The notes: generated by a model not told the origin, from the sequence alone. A stretch of DNA of 64,000 nucleotides from Dactylosporangium sp. AC04546 (GCF_022095675.1 NZ_JAHYSG010000006.1:124001-188000); one strand, 5' to 3'; positions 8,188 to 16,481 are shown, numbered from the stretch's first letter. Numbers and translations: made by a program.

Positions 8188-10056
8188 TTAGTTGATGCGC
8201 GTCAGCTCGTAGAGGGTGAAGCCCCAGCCGACGGTGTGGGTGGCCGCCACCGCCAACCCGGCGCCGGCGAACCGGGTTCGCCACTCGGCGTCGGTGCGGT
8301 TGCCCGAGCCGTACAACGTCAGGTTGAGCAGGTCGGCCTCGGCCTCGTGCTCGTCGAGCTCGGCCGGGTCCAGCACGTCGTCGACGACGAAGACCCGGGC
8401 GTCCGGGCCCTGCGCGGCGACCGCCTGGCGCAGGGCGTACTCGGCGTCGCGGTCGGGCAGCTGGCACAGCGCCTTGACGAACAGCACGGCATCGGCGGCC
8501 GGGGACGGCTCGAAGATCGACTGCTCCAGCACCGTGACCAGGGTCCGGGCCGGCTCGTCGGGAATGCTCGTCGGCAGGTCGGCCTTGAGCCAGGTCGCGT
8601 GGGACGGCAGCGCCACGATCGTGATCCGGGTGCCGGGTCGCTCGGTGGTAAGCGCCTGGGCCACCGACCCGGCGCCGTCGGAGTGGACCACGATGCGCTC
8701 GATGCCGACGAACGCCTCCGCCGCGGCGAGCGGCGCGGTCAGGTACGGCGCGACCTCGGCCACGTGCTGGGCCATCCGGTCTTCGAACCATTGCTCGCGG
8801 CGCAGCGCGGCGAAGTCCCGGCCGGTGACCGAGGCGTAGGCGGCGCGGCCGGTGCGCACCGACTCGGCCAGGCCGGCGAACGCGAGCTCCTGGCGGGCGA
8901 TGACGCCGTCCGGGTGCAGCACTTCGATGACGTAGTCGTGCAGCAGGTAGTCACCGGCCGGACTCAGCCGGTACTGCTCAGGCTGGTCGGACTCCAGGAT
9001 CTCGATGGCGTGCAGGTACCGCAGCAGCTTGCCCACGGCAACCGGGTCGGCCCCGACCTGAGCGGCCAGGTCGGCCGGGGTGGCCACGCCGCGGGCGATC
9101 CGGTCCGGCAGGTCGAGCGCCACGGCCGCGCGCAGCGCCAGCGGCGGCAGCAGCTCGGCCAGCTCGTGCAGCTTGTCGAACGCCTCCGGGTTCTTGTCCG
9201 GGTCGGGCACCGCCGGGTCGTCGGCCAGCGTGACGACGTCGGCCCGCTTCCAGTAGCCGGTGAATTCGACATCGACCTTCGGCAGGCCACGCTCCTCGAC
9301 CAGGTAGCGGCGCAGGTCGCGGACGGTGCCGGTCTCGCCGGCGAGCCAGGCGTACGGCTGGCCGGGGTACGACGTCCACCACTCGGCGTCGCGGACGGCG
9401 TCCAGCAGCACGGTCGTGGTGCCGGCCTCGGCGCCGCCGCGCGGCAGCCAGGTCACCCGCACCCCGGGCGGTGCGGCCAGCGGTGCCCGGTGGCCGTCGT
9501 CGGCGATCTCGATGAAGACCAACGCCTGCCGCCCGGCCGGCCACTCGTCCAGCAGCCGGGCGATGGCGGGTAGCGCGGTCTCGTCGCCGAGGACGAGCAG
9601 CCAGTCCGCGCCGGCCGGGAAGCCGTGCGCGGCCGGCGGACCGCTGATGTGCAGTCGGTCGCCCGGCTTGGCCCGGTAGGCCCAGGTGGTGGCGACCCCG
9701 GTGCCGTGCCGGACGAAGTCGATGTCCAGCTCGCGGAGCTGCGGGTCGAATCGGCGCACGGTGTACTGCTTCGACAGCGGCCGCGGGTCCTTGCCGAACT
9801 CCAGCCGGCCGTCCTTCTGCACCGGCAGCACCGGCTCCGTCTCGCCTGGGTACGCGGGATGCAGCCGGACCGAGTCGTCGAAGCCCTCACTGCGGAAGGC
9901 GGGCTGCGGGTGGCCGCTCGCGGAGGTGAACGCGCCCAGCTGGTCGCCGACGAGCGTGACGCGCCGGAGCCACGGGCTGACGTCTTCGATCCGGGCCACT
10001 TGAAGCTCGCGCAGGGTGAGCGGATACACCGTCGTGGCGCGGGACGTCTTCGGCAT
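8188..10056 (-). CDS. siderophore-interacting protein fused to an O-methyltransferase-like domain
   Basis: 622 residues in two parts. Residues ~15-275 are a siderophore-interacting protein (SIP): an FAD-binding barrel (SKQYTVRRFDP, then GDRLHISGPP) and an NAD(P)H-binding half (DWLLVLGDETALPAIARLL ... WLAGETGTVRDLRRYL ... TGYWKRA). This unit reduces ferric siderophores in the cytoplasm to release iron. Residues ~290-622 look like the class of bacterial O-methyltransferases with an N-terminal winged helix (ALRAAVALDLPDRIARGVAT ... VGKLLRYLHAIEIL). The SAM-binding glycine motif is degenerate (HSDGAGSVAQ) and the catalytic His region reads LCQLPDRD, so methylation is doubtful. ATG 10056 lies directly beneath the iron box, making this the first gene of the operon. 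Confidence 0.92.
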   Translation of the reverse strand: MPKTSRATTVYPLTLRELQVARIEDVSPWLRRVTLVGDQLGAFTSASGHPQPAFRSEGFDDSVRLHPAYPGETEPVLPVQKDGRLEFGKDPRPLSKQYTVRRFDPQLRELDIDFVRHGTGVATTWAYRAKPGDRLHISGPPAAHGFPAGADWLLVLGDETALPAIARLLDEWPAGRQALVFIEIADDGHRAPLAAPPGVRVTWLPRGGAEAGTTTVLLDAVRDAEWWTSYPGQPYAWLAGETGTVRDLRRYLVEERGLPKVDVEFTGYWKRADVVTLADDPAVPDPDKNPEAFDKLHELAELLPPLALRAAVALDLPDRIARGVATPADLAAQVGADPVAVGKLLRYLHAIEILESDQPEQYRLSPAGDYLLHDYVIEVLHPDGVIARQELAFAGLAESVRTGRAAYASVTGRDFAALRREQWFEDRMAQHVAEVAPYLTAPLAAAEAFVGIERIVVHSDGAGSVAQALTTERPGTRITIVALPSHATWLKADLPTSIPDEPARTLVTVLEQSIFEPSPAADAVLFVKALCQLPDRDAEYALRQAVAAQGPDARVFVVDDVLDPAELDEHEAEADLLNLTLYGSGNRTDAEWRTRFAGAGLAVAATHTVGWGFTLYELTRIN

Positions 10057-10062
10057 GGTGGA

Positions 10063-10081
10063 TGAGGTTAGCCTAACCTAC
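10063..10081. promoter_or_regulatory. IdeR/DmdR-type iron box (shared divergent operator)
   Basis: TGAGGTTAGCCTAACCTAC matches the 19-bp actinobacterial iron-box consensus (TTAGGTTAGSCTAACCTAA) at 17 of 19 positions and is a near-perfect inverted repeat. It sits 6 bases before the SIP start on the minus strand and 4 bases before the GTG of the AraC gene on the plus strand. Fe(II)-loaded IdeR/DmdR is expected to repress both directions. Confidence 0.9.
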
Positions 10082-10085
10082 TCAT

Positions 10086-11471
10086 GTGAAGGTGACGCAG
10101 CCCGTCAGCGACTTAGCAGTGAGCCGCACCATAGGCGCCGGGCCGATGGCGATCGACGACGGCGCCGACTGCGAGCACGTGCTGATCTGGGTCGATCGCG
10201 GCCGCGGCGAACTGCGCTGCGCCGGCCGGACGTACAACCTCGCCGCCGGAGAGGCGGCATGGATACCGGCCGGGGCGCCGCACCGCTTCGACGCCGACCC
10301 CGGCGCGGTGTGCTTCCCGATCAGCGTGCCCATCCACCACGTCGTGGCCCGGCGCCGAGAGCCATACCGGGTCGCCGTGCCGCCGGGCTGGCGCGACTGG
10401 CTCATCCACCGGTTCACCGTGGCGATCTCCCCGCTGCGCCAGCTCGGCCCGCCCGCCGCCGACCTCGGCGACCTGCTCCGGGCCGGGTCCGGCGGGCCGG
10501 CCCCCGACGTGGTACTCCCGCTACCCCGGACCCAACTGCGCCTGCCCACCTCCCCGGCCCTCAGCGCGATCGGCCGGCGACTGATGCACGACCCGGCGCA
10601 CACCGCCAATGTCGGCGACCTGGCCCGCCAGGCCGGGGTCAGCCCGCGGACCCTGCAGCGGCGCTTCCTGGCCGAGACGGCCGTGACCTTCGAAGACTGG
10701 CGAATCGCCGTCCGGCTGCTCGTCGCCACCGGACACCTGGCGGCCGGTTACCCGCTCGGCCTGGTCGCCGACCGGGTCGGGTTCCAGAGCACGAGCGGCT
10801 TCAGCCGGGCCTTTACCCGCGAGTTCGGCCTCGCCCCGCGGGCCTACGCGGCCCTGGCCCGCGACCGGAGCCGGTCGGAGGCCGCGCCGGACCGGCGCCA
10901 GGTCATCCCGCCGAGCGCCACGCCGCCGCTGGTGAACAACTTCCACGTGGTGATCTGGATGTACCGCGGCCGCAGCCGGGTCCACGTCGGGCCGCGCTCA
11001 TTCGACCTCGGCCCCGGCGACGCCATCTGGCTGCCCGCCGGGATCGAGAACCGGGTCGAGGTGGCCGCCGGCGCCATCATGATGCCGCTGCAGTCCGGCC
11101 CGCCGCCGACGCTGCTCACTGCCGATGCCGTGCGGGTGCTGTCGTTGCGCGACCACGACGAGGCCGGTCTGCTCCGGATGGCTGTCGCCCACTACACGTG
11201 GCTGCGGCCGCCCGGGTACGACGAGATCGCCAGCTGGCACGCCGTCGAGCGCTGGCTCGGTCCCGGCACCGCCGGCCGCGCCGCCGCCCGGACCGATGCC
11301 GCGAACCGGGCTACCCTGGAGACTGCCCGCCGCCTGCTGACCGACGGCGCGCGCCCGGCCGCCGTCGCCGACCGGCTCGGCTACGCACACCTCAGCAGCT
11401 TTTCGCGGGCGTTCAGCCGGCAGTACGGAACATCCCCCCGCGCCTTCCAACGCTCGCCAGGACCTGGGTGA
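10086..11471 (+). CDS. tandem-duplicated AraC-family transcriptional regulator
   Basis: 461 residues containing two complete AraC units. Unit 1 is a cupin-like sensor (CEHVLIWVDRGRGELRCAGR, EAAWIPAGAPHRF) and a double HTH (VGDLARQAGVSPRTLQRRFL, ADRVGFQSTSGFSRAFTREF). Unit 2 repeats this: HVVIWMYRGRSRVHVGPRSF, DAIWLPAGIENRVEV, then ADRLGYAHLSSFSRAFSRQY. It is divergent from the siderophore operon and shares its iron box, so it probably activates that operon when a siderophore is bound, as AraC regulators of siderophore loci do. GTG 10086 would leave the iron box over the leader and imply a leaderless message; the alternative is ATG 10146, after the box. Unit 2 lacks an obvious first recognition helix, so its HTH may be only partly functional. 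Confidence 0.88.
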   Translation: MKVTQPVSDLAVSRTIGAGPMAIDDGADCEHVLIWVDRGRGELRCAGRTYNLAAGEAAWIPAGAPHRFDADPGAVCFPISVPIHHVVARRREPYRVAVPPGWRDWLIHRFTVAISPLRQLGPPAADLGDLLRAGSGGPAPDVVLPLPRTQLRLPTSPALSAIGRRLMHDPAHTANVGDLARQAGVSPRTLQRRFLAETAVTFEDWRIAVRLLVATGHLAAGYPLGLVADRVGFQSTSGFSRAFTREFGLAPRAYAALARDRSRSEAAPDRRQVIPPSATPPLVNNFHVVIWMYRGRSRVHVGPRSFDLGPGDAIWLPAGIENRVEVAAGAIMMPLQSGPPPTLLTADAVRVLSLRDHDEAGLLRMAVAHYTWLRPPGYDEIASWHAVERWLGPGTAGRAAARTDAANRATLETARRLLTDGARPAAVADRLGYAHLSSFSRAFSRQYGTSPRAFQRSPGPG

Positions 11472-11583
11472 CGGAACGGGTGTCAACGCAACGGTGCCGA
11501 CGGCGGGGTTCTGCCTTCATCGCCATCGTGAGGCTGTCCGCGTCCGCGGTGCTGCTGTCGTCGGCGTCCTCGGCCATTGCGGT

Positions 11584-11700
11584 CGTCCCCGGCGCTCCGG
11601 CGTTGCGGTGGAACTCGACATACAGGTGGACGATCGGCAGCCGGACCTGGCCGAAGTCGCGGCCAACGACGTGGCGGCGGAGGCGCCGCAGCCCACGACA
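11584..11700 (+). pseudogene. remnant of a second histidine kinase (dimerisation-ATPase junction)
   Basis: The translation RRSGVAVELDIQVDDRQPDL followed by AEVAANDVAAEA aligns residue for residue with SPVPVELDIHTEQRMPPVIE followed by VAAYHIVSEA in the intact kinase downstream (13237-13340). It is therefore a short decayed copy of the same region, located just before that gene. It lies in frame with the kinase but upstream of its likely GTG start. Confidence 0.6.
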
Positions 11701-11730
11701 GACGCCGAGCCGAAATCGGAGAAATCGGAC

Positions 11731-11736
11731 TACAGT
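11731..11736 (+). promoter_or_regulatory. -10 box of a leaderless promoter
   Basis: TACAGT ends six bases before GTG 11743, the spacing of leaderless actinobacterial transcripts. It supports GTG 11743 as the kinase start, since no ribosome-binding site is visible there. Confidence 0.5.
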
Positions 11737-11742
11737 TGCCTG

Positions 11743-13611
11743 GTGCACGTCGGTTCGCGGTCACGACTGGTGCGACTGACTCCCCCGTCCCGCAGGGTCG
11801 GAATCACGGTCGCTGTCTTGATGATCGCGGTGGAGACGCTACTGCTCTACCCGCTGCGATCGATCGTGCAGCCGTTGTCCCCGGGCATGATCTACATCAT
11901 CGGCGTGCTGGTCGTCTCGATGGTGTGGGGGATGTGGCTGGGCATCGCGACATCGGTGGCGAGCACCCTGGCGTTCTTCATCTTCCACATCCCGCCCTTC
12001 GGCGAGGTCGCCGTCTCGGACGTGCGGGAACTGTTCGAGGTGGCGGTCTTTTTCGTGATCGCGGTGGCCACGAGCGTCACGGCGAACGTGCTCCGGCTGC
12101 GCATCGTGCGGGCGGAGGAGTCGGACCTCACCGCAGACATGGCCAGGCTGCTGCTGCACGCGGACGATCCTGCCGAGGTACTGCCCACGGTCGCGCAGCG
12201 CATCGCGGACGCGCTCGAACTGCCGGACGCCGCGATCGATCACACCGTCGTTTCCGGCGATGACCGGCAGTGGGCGTTTCCGTTGCGCGCCGGCACCACA
12301 CCGCTCGGCACCCTACGGGTGCCGCGCGGGGTGCCCGAGCCGACGGTGCAGCGTCTGCGGGAGCGCGTCGTGCCGTCGCTCGCATCGCTGCTGGAGGCCG
12401 GGTACGAACGCGCGGCAATGGTGGACTCGCTGGGTCGGCTCGCCACCGAACAAGCAGCCTTGCGGCGGGTGGCGACACTCGTGGCGCGAGGTGGCAATCC
12501 ACCCGAGGTCTTCGACGTGATCACCACGGAGCTGCACGGGCTTCTCGGTGAAGGCAACCTGCAGGGTCAGCACTCCACGTGGCTGCTGCACTACGAACCC
12601 GACGGCATGGTCAGCGTCCTGTCGACCAGTCTCCCCGGTCTCACGCCGGAAGAGCTGCACTGGTCGGCGGAGGGCGAGAACCTCCTGGCGCTGGTGCGGG
12701 ACACAGGCCGGCCCGCCCGGATGGACAGCTTCGAAGGCGCCATCGGCCCCGCCGCCGCGCTCGCACGCCAGCTGGGCATCCGCTCCGCGGTCGGGGTCCC
12801 GATCGCCGTCGAAGGGCAGCTGTGGGGCGTGGCGGCCCTAGCGTCGGATCAGCCCGTTCCGCTGCCACCCAACACCGAGGCACGCATCGCGAACTTCGTG
12901 GACCTCGCCGCCACCGCAATCGCCAACGCCGACAGCCGGGCCGAACTCGCCGCGTCCCGCGCCCGGCTTGTCGCCGCCGCGGACCAGGCCCGTCAGCGGA
13001 TCGAGCGCGAGCTGCACGACAGCGCGCTGCAGCAACTCATCGGCATCGGGCTGCAGCTGGGCCTCGTGCAAGCCAGTCTGTCGCCCGAACTGGACCGGAC
13101 CAAGACAGAGTTGTCGAACGCCGTGTACGGCCTGAACAGCGTCGTGGACAACATGCGAGAGATCTCACGGGACATCCACCCGACGCTGCTCGCCGCAGGC
13201 GGGCTGCAACCCGCAATCAAGTCACTCGCCCGCAAATCACCGGTACCGGTCGAACTCGACATCCATACCGAGCAGCGCATGCCCCCGGTGATCGAGGTCG
13301 CCGCCTACCACATCGTGTCCGAAGCGCTGAGCAACACGGCCGAACACGCCCACGCCACCGTCGTCCGGGTAGAGACGGCAATGCGGGACGGCGTCCTGTG
13401 CCTGTCCATCCACGACGACGGTGTCGGAGGCGCCGACCCCGATCGCGGCTCCGGCCTGACCGCCCTGCGGGACCGGGTCGAAGCGCTCGGCGGACACCTG
13501 ACCATCACCAACCCCACCAACGGCGGCACGTTACTGCAGGCCGACATCCCGACCGAACTTCCCGAGCCCCACCCCGTCGCCGCCCGGCCTTCGGAGGGGC
13601 GCCGACCATAG
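11743..13611 (+). CDS. membrane sensor histidine kinase (DUF4118-GAF-HisKA_3)
   Basis: 622 residues. Several membrane segments (~residues 15-105: VGITVAVLMIAVETLLLY, MIYIIGVLVVSMVWGMWLG, LFEVAVFFVIAVATSVTANV) resemble the KdpD-type DUF4118 sensor region. A GAF-like domain follows (~residues 236-396, AVGVPIAVEGQLWGVAALAS). The HisKA_3 dimerisation helix is RQRIERELHDSALQQLIGIG with phospho-acceptor H425. The ATPase domain shows the N box (YHIVSEALSNTAEHA), G1 (HDDGVGGADP) and GSGLTALRDRVEALGG. NarL-type kinases like this pair with a LuxR-type response regulator, but none is adjacent: this is an orphan kinase. The start is set by the -10 box at 11731. Confidence 0.9.
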   Translation: MHVGSRSRLVRLTPPSRRVGITVAVLMIAVETLLLYPLRSIVQPLSPGMIYIIGVLVVSMVWGMWLGIATSVASTLAFFIFHIPPFGEVAVSDVRELFEVAVFFVIAVATSVTANVLRLRIVRAEESDLTADMARLLLHADDPAEVLPTVAQRIADALELPDAAIDHTVVSGDDRQWAFPLRAGTTPLGTLRVPRGVPEPTVQRLRERVVPSLASLLEAGYERAAMVDSLGRLATEQAALRRVATLVARGGNPPEVFDVITTELHGLLGEGNLQGQHSTWLLHYEPDGMVSVLSTSLPGLTPEELHWSAEGENLLALVRDTGRPARMDSFEGAIGPAAALARQLGIRSAVGVPIAVEGQLWGVAALASDQPVPLPPNTEARIANFVDLAATAIANADSRAELAASRARLVAAADQARQRIERELHDSALQQLIGIGLQLGLVQASLSPELDRTKTELSNAVYGLNSVVDNMREISRDIHPTLLAAGGLQPAIKSLARKSPVPVELDIHTEQRMPPVIEVAAYHIVSEALSNTAEHAHATVVRVETAMRDGVLCLSIHDDGVGGADPDRGSGLTALRDRVEALGGHLTITNPTNGGTLLQADIPTELPEPHPVAARPSEGRRP

Positions 13612-13665
13612 CTCATCGCAGGTGTGCCGCAGCCCGTGCGGCGTCAGCCCCGGCGCGACCGGCAC
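13612..13665 (-). pseudogene. tyrosine-recombinase (integrase) remnant
   Basis: On the minus strand the sequence reads VPVAPGLTPHGLRHTCDE. LTPHGLRHT is the box II HxxR motif of phage-type tyrosine recombinases (usually LTPHGLRHTHAT...). Homology stops at the 3' end of the histidine kinase. It is a short scar of an integrative element, not a functional gene. Confidence 0.55.
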
Positions 13666-13899
13666 CTAGCAGCACTCGGCCCCGCACTGCGCATTGCGGC
13701 CCCGCCACACGTCGTGCGTGATGATGGACGACGCGCCTTGAACCTCACGTCTCGATTGCAGGCATGCCGTGTTTGACGAGATCGGTGGCCTCGACGAGTT
13801 CGCCTCGTCGAAGCCGCCGACGACCGCCCGCGCTACGCCAGGCCGGATGCGCGGGCCACCACACCTGCCTGGAACCGGCTGGTCGCTCCGATCGACTCC

Positions 13900-14352
13900 A
13901 TGACCGCTCGGGTCGCCGACCACCCGGTCGCGCACTTCAGCTGCCATGGCGTGCAGAACGTGCGCGATCCCAGCCGCAACGGTCTGGCGCTGCACGACGG
14001 CTTCCTCACCGTCGCCGACCTGCGTGCCGAGGCACCTGCCCTGCGCGGCGACTTCGCCTTCCTGTCCGCGTGCCGGACGGCGGCCGGTGGCGTACGGCTG
14101 CTGGACGAAGCTCTGACCGTCGCCGCCGCCCTGCACCGCATCGGGTACCGGCGGGTCATCGGCACCCTCTGGTCGGTGCCGGATCTCGGGGCCACCCGGA
14201 TCAGCACCAACGTCTATCGCCGGATCATTGTCGACGGCCGGCTCGACGCCAGCGCCTCAGCGGAGGCCCTGCACGAGGCGGTGCAGTCGCAGCGCCGCCG
14301 TTTCCCGCGCAACCCCAGCGTCTGGGCGTCGTTCGTACACCTCGGCCGGTGA
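13900..14352 (+). CDS. 5'-truncated CHAT-domain protease fragment
   Basis: 150 residues forming only the C-terminal half of a CHAT (caspase HetF-associated) domain. The catalytic pair is intact: His in AHFSCHG (H16) and Cys in FLSACRT (C58). The usual tail IGYRRVIGTLWSVPD and NPSVWASFVHLGR follows. Normal CHAT proteins carry several hundred residues of repeats plus the N-terminal half of the domain, all absent here. The frame extends back to a stop at 13774 without a good start. A neighbouring frame upstream reads VFDEIGGLDEFASS, which suggests a frameshift. It is probably a pseudogene next to the integrase scar, though a short product could be made. The homologue at 23457-26558 is full length. 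Confidence 0.6.
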   Translation: MTARVADHPVAHFSCHGVQNVRDPSRNGLALHDGFLTVADLRAEAPALRGDFAFLSACRTAAGGVRLLDEALTVAAALHRIGYRRVIGTLWSVPDLGATRISTNVYRRIIVDGRLDASASAEALHEAVQSQRRRFPRNPSVWASFVHLGR

Positions 14353-14408
14353 CCTACAGGGCTCCGTTGCGTTTGAGCGTTCCCAGGTCAGGCAGGCCCA
14401 CCACGATC

Positions 14409-14437
14409 GGCGCGGCCCGGGAATCCCGGGCCGCGCC
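14409..14437. terminator. bidirectional hairpin terminator
   Basis: A perfect 13-bp stem, GGCGCGGCCCGGG with CCCGGGCCGCGCC, around a three-base AAT loop. It lies between two convergent genes (CHAT fragment and beta-helix lipoprotein) and can serve both. Confidence 0.8.
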
Positions 14438-14464
14438 TCTGACTGACGGTCCTGCAGGGCCTAC

Positions 14465-15646
14465 CTACTTGAGCTGCTGGCCGTTGTCGTTCCAGGTGTT
14501 GTTGCTCCACGTGGGCAAGGTCGAGGCGGAGAAGGCATGGGTGCCGTAGTAGCCGCCCTTGGGCCAGTACCCGCCGGTGGGGGAGCGCATGAACTTGTTG
14601 TTCGTGACCTTGCCGTTGGTGATCTTGTAGTTGGCGTCGTACCAGTAGAACGAGTAGCCGCCGCCGTTCATCAGGTTGCTGTCGACCACGACGTCGCTGA
14701 TCGGCCCGATGTCGGCCTTGAGCAGGATGCAGGACGTCTGCGTGTGCTGGTTCTCCAGCCGGTTGTGCAGAATCCGGATGTACTTCGCGTTGGTCGACTG
14801 GATGACGTCGTTGTGCTGGGCCGAGCCGGTGCCCTTGGGGTCGTGCAGCCAGGAGTCCTGGACCGTGCCCGTGCCGTCGATGCGCAGGATGTCGCCGGAG
14901 CCGTGGGCGTTGACCCGCAGGAGCGTGTAGCCGGTGCGGCCGATGAGGGCGATGCCGCCGGTGGAGGCGTCCTTGCCCTGACCGTCGATCTCGGTGTCCT
15001 CGATGCGCAGGTTCGCGCTGTCGTCGGTGGACGTCACGGCCTGGACGTTGGCCACGCGGATCCGGCTGTTGCGGATCGTCACGTTCTTGGCCTTGATCTC
15101 CAGGTGGCCGTTGATGTCCTTGCCGTCGATGACGGTGCCGGCGACCGTGATGGTCATCGGGCCGGTGTAGGGCGTGAGCGTCACCTTCTTGCGCGTGTCG
15201 CCCGCCAGGCCCTGCGGGTAGCCGGTGTTGTGTGCGGCCGGGAAGCCATCCACGGTATACGTCGGGCTGCCGCTAGGGGGCGGCGTCGACGTGCTCTTCG
15301 TCGGCGTCGGGGAAGCGGAACCGGAGGGCGAGGCCGAGCCCACCGGGGCGGCCGAAGCGGAGGGGCTGCCCAGACCGGCGGACGCGGACGGATTGACGCC
15401 CGTGCTCGCGCCCGTGCTCGCAGAGGCGCCGGGCAGTGCGCCATAGCCGGGGAGGCCGTCCTTGCACGCAGTCAGGCCGCCGGCGGCGAGCAGGGCCACC
15501 GCTACGATGCCGACACCCGCGCGGCGCAGCGGGCTGCGGCCGGCGACGGAGTGCGAAGAAGTCTGTTCGGGGTGGAGCGGGGATCCGCCGGCGGGGAGGT
15601 TGGGCAGTCCGTCGGCGGGGCCATGCGGGTTGCTGTGCGGGTTCAT
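14465..15646 (-). CDS. secreted right-handed beta-helix lipoprotein (pectate-lyase-like fold)
   Basis: 393 residues from ATG 15646. A ~40-residue hydrophilic leader and a basic stretch (RSPLRR) precede a signal helix (GVGIVAVALLAAGGLTAC) with a lipobox ending in Cys. A Ser/Ala/Pro/Thr linker (~residues 65-130) follows. The remainder has beta-helix rungs: GHLEIKAKNVTIRNSRIRV, NLRIEDTEIDG, YIRILHNRLEN and TNGKVTNNKFMRSP, resembling the parallel beta-helix of polysaccharide lyases and pectinesterases. It probably binds or cleaves an extracellular polysaccharide; the catalytic residues are not identifiable by eye. ATG 15646 has GGGAGG upstream; the in-frame ATG 15676 has no ribosome-binding site. 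The long leader before the signal helix is unusual for a lipoprotein. Confidence 0.82.
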   Translation of the reverse strand: MNPHSNPHGPADGLPNLPAGGSPLHPEQTSSHSVAGRSPLRRAGVGIVAVALLAAGGLTACKDGLPGYGALPGASASTGASTGVNPSASAGLGSPSASAAPVGSASPSGSASPTPTKSTSTPPPSGSPTYTVDGFPAAHNTGYPQGLAGDTRKKVTLTPYTGPMTITVAGTVIDGKDINGHLEIKAKNVTIRNSRIRVANVQAVTSTDDSANLRIEDTEIDGQGKDASTGGIALIGRTGYTLLRVNAHGSGDILRIDGTGTVQDSWLHDPKGTGSAQHNDVIQSTNAKYIRILHNRLENQHTQTSCILLKADIGPISDVVVDSNLMNGGGYSFYWYDANYKITNGKVTNNKFMRSPTGGYWPKGGYYGTHAFSASTLPTWSNNTWNDNGQQLK

Positions 15647-16481
15647 GCTGTGGGAATCCTCCCGGTCAGTCGACATCCGTCAGTCGACGGCCATTGGCCT
15701 GTCAGAGCTTTTCGGCGTGAAAGTCGGTTGGGGTTCCATTCCAAACTTCAACTTTCTAAATGTCTGCGGAACCGCGATCTGTCCATTCCGGCAATCCGGG
15801 ATGGACCGCGTCGTGATCGGCGTTCTGGCGCCGTCCGAGACCTTGCCGTAACCATTCCGGTCGAAAGCATGCCACGGCTCGACGGGGCAATGAAACCCCA
15901 AATGGCAGATGAACCGTTACCTTTAGAATCCTTAAGTCGGAGCTAAGAAGTAGTACGACTGAGAAGCCCCATATAAGCCTCGGATCGGGCATATCGGCTC
16001 GGGCCTGGAGTGGTCGGGATCGCACGTAGGGTATGGCGCAGAATGGCGATATTCTCGCCTCTGTAATGCCGTGAGCCATACAGCCAGGTAGCTGTTTGGC
16101 CTGGTGGTGGCGGGTGTGGTTCGGTCCGCCATCGATCGCTTCCCGGCAGCTGCAGGTCGACTTGTGGTGCGGCCGGACCGTTGTCTTTTCGCCAAGGTTG
16201 CGTTTTCCATTCCGGGCGGTGGACCGCTCCCGAAATGAAGCCGGCGGTGCTGAGTGCGGGAACAGATCGGAGGGAGTGGATGCGCGGTGGCGCCGACACG
16301 GCGCGTTCCTTCTGACGTTTGGTCGTGCGAATTGCTGACGCTCGGCGGCGGTTGCGCATTCTGCCGGGTCGCACGTCCCGTCTGTTGAACGATGCGGGCG
16401 ACCGGCACACTACTGATATGCCGCATGCCGGGCGTGCTGGTTGCGTTCGCGCGGGTCCCGTCCAGCGTGTGATCCACTTAC
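15647..16481. other. 835-base stretch without a supported gene
   Basis: This region is visibly less GC-rich than its surroundings. It contains a 26-base hairpin (15781-15806, GTCCATTCCGG with CCGGGATGGAC) and repeated CCATTCC(G/A) words at 15736, 15783, 15852 and 16207. The minus strand from about 15901 to 15680 reads a protein-like frame (WHAFDRNGYGKVSDGARTPI...) lacking a credible start; it may be a decayed gene end. I see no tRNA or known riboswitch. The promoter of the beta-helix lipoprotein must lie here. Confidence 0.4.

Noticed and set aside
11494..11742. In-frame 5' extension of the histidine kinase
   Set aside because: It contains a remnant of another kinase, and a -10 box lies just before GTG 11743.
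15932..16477. 181-codon minus-strand frame in the lipoprotein upstream region
   Set aside because: No ribosome-binding site or recognisable motif; Pro/Arg/Thr-rich noise. Recorded only as an unassigned region.
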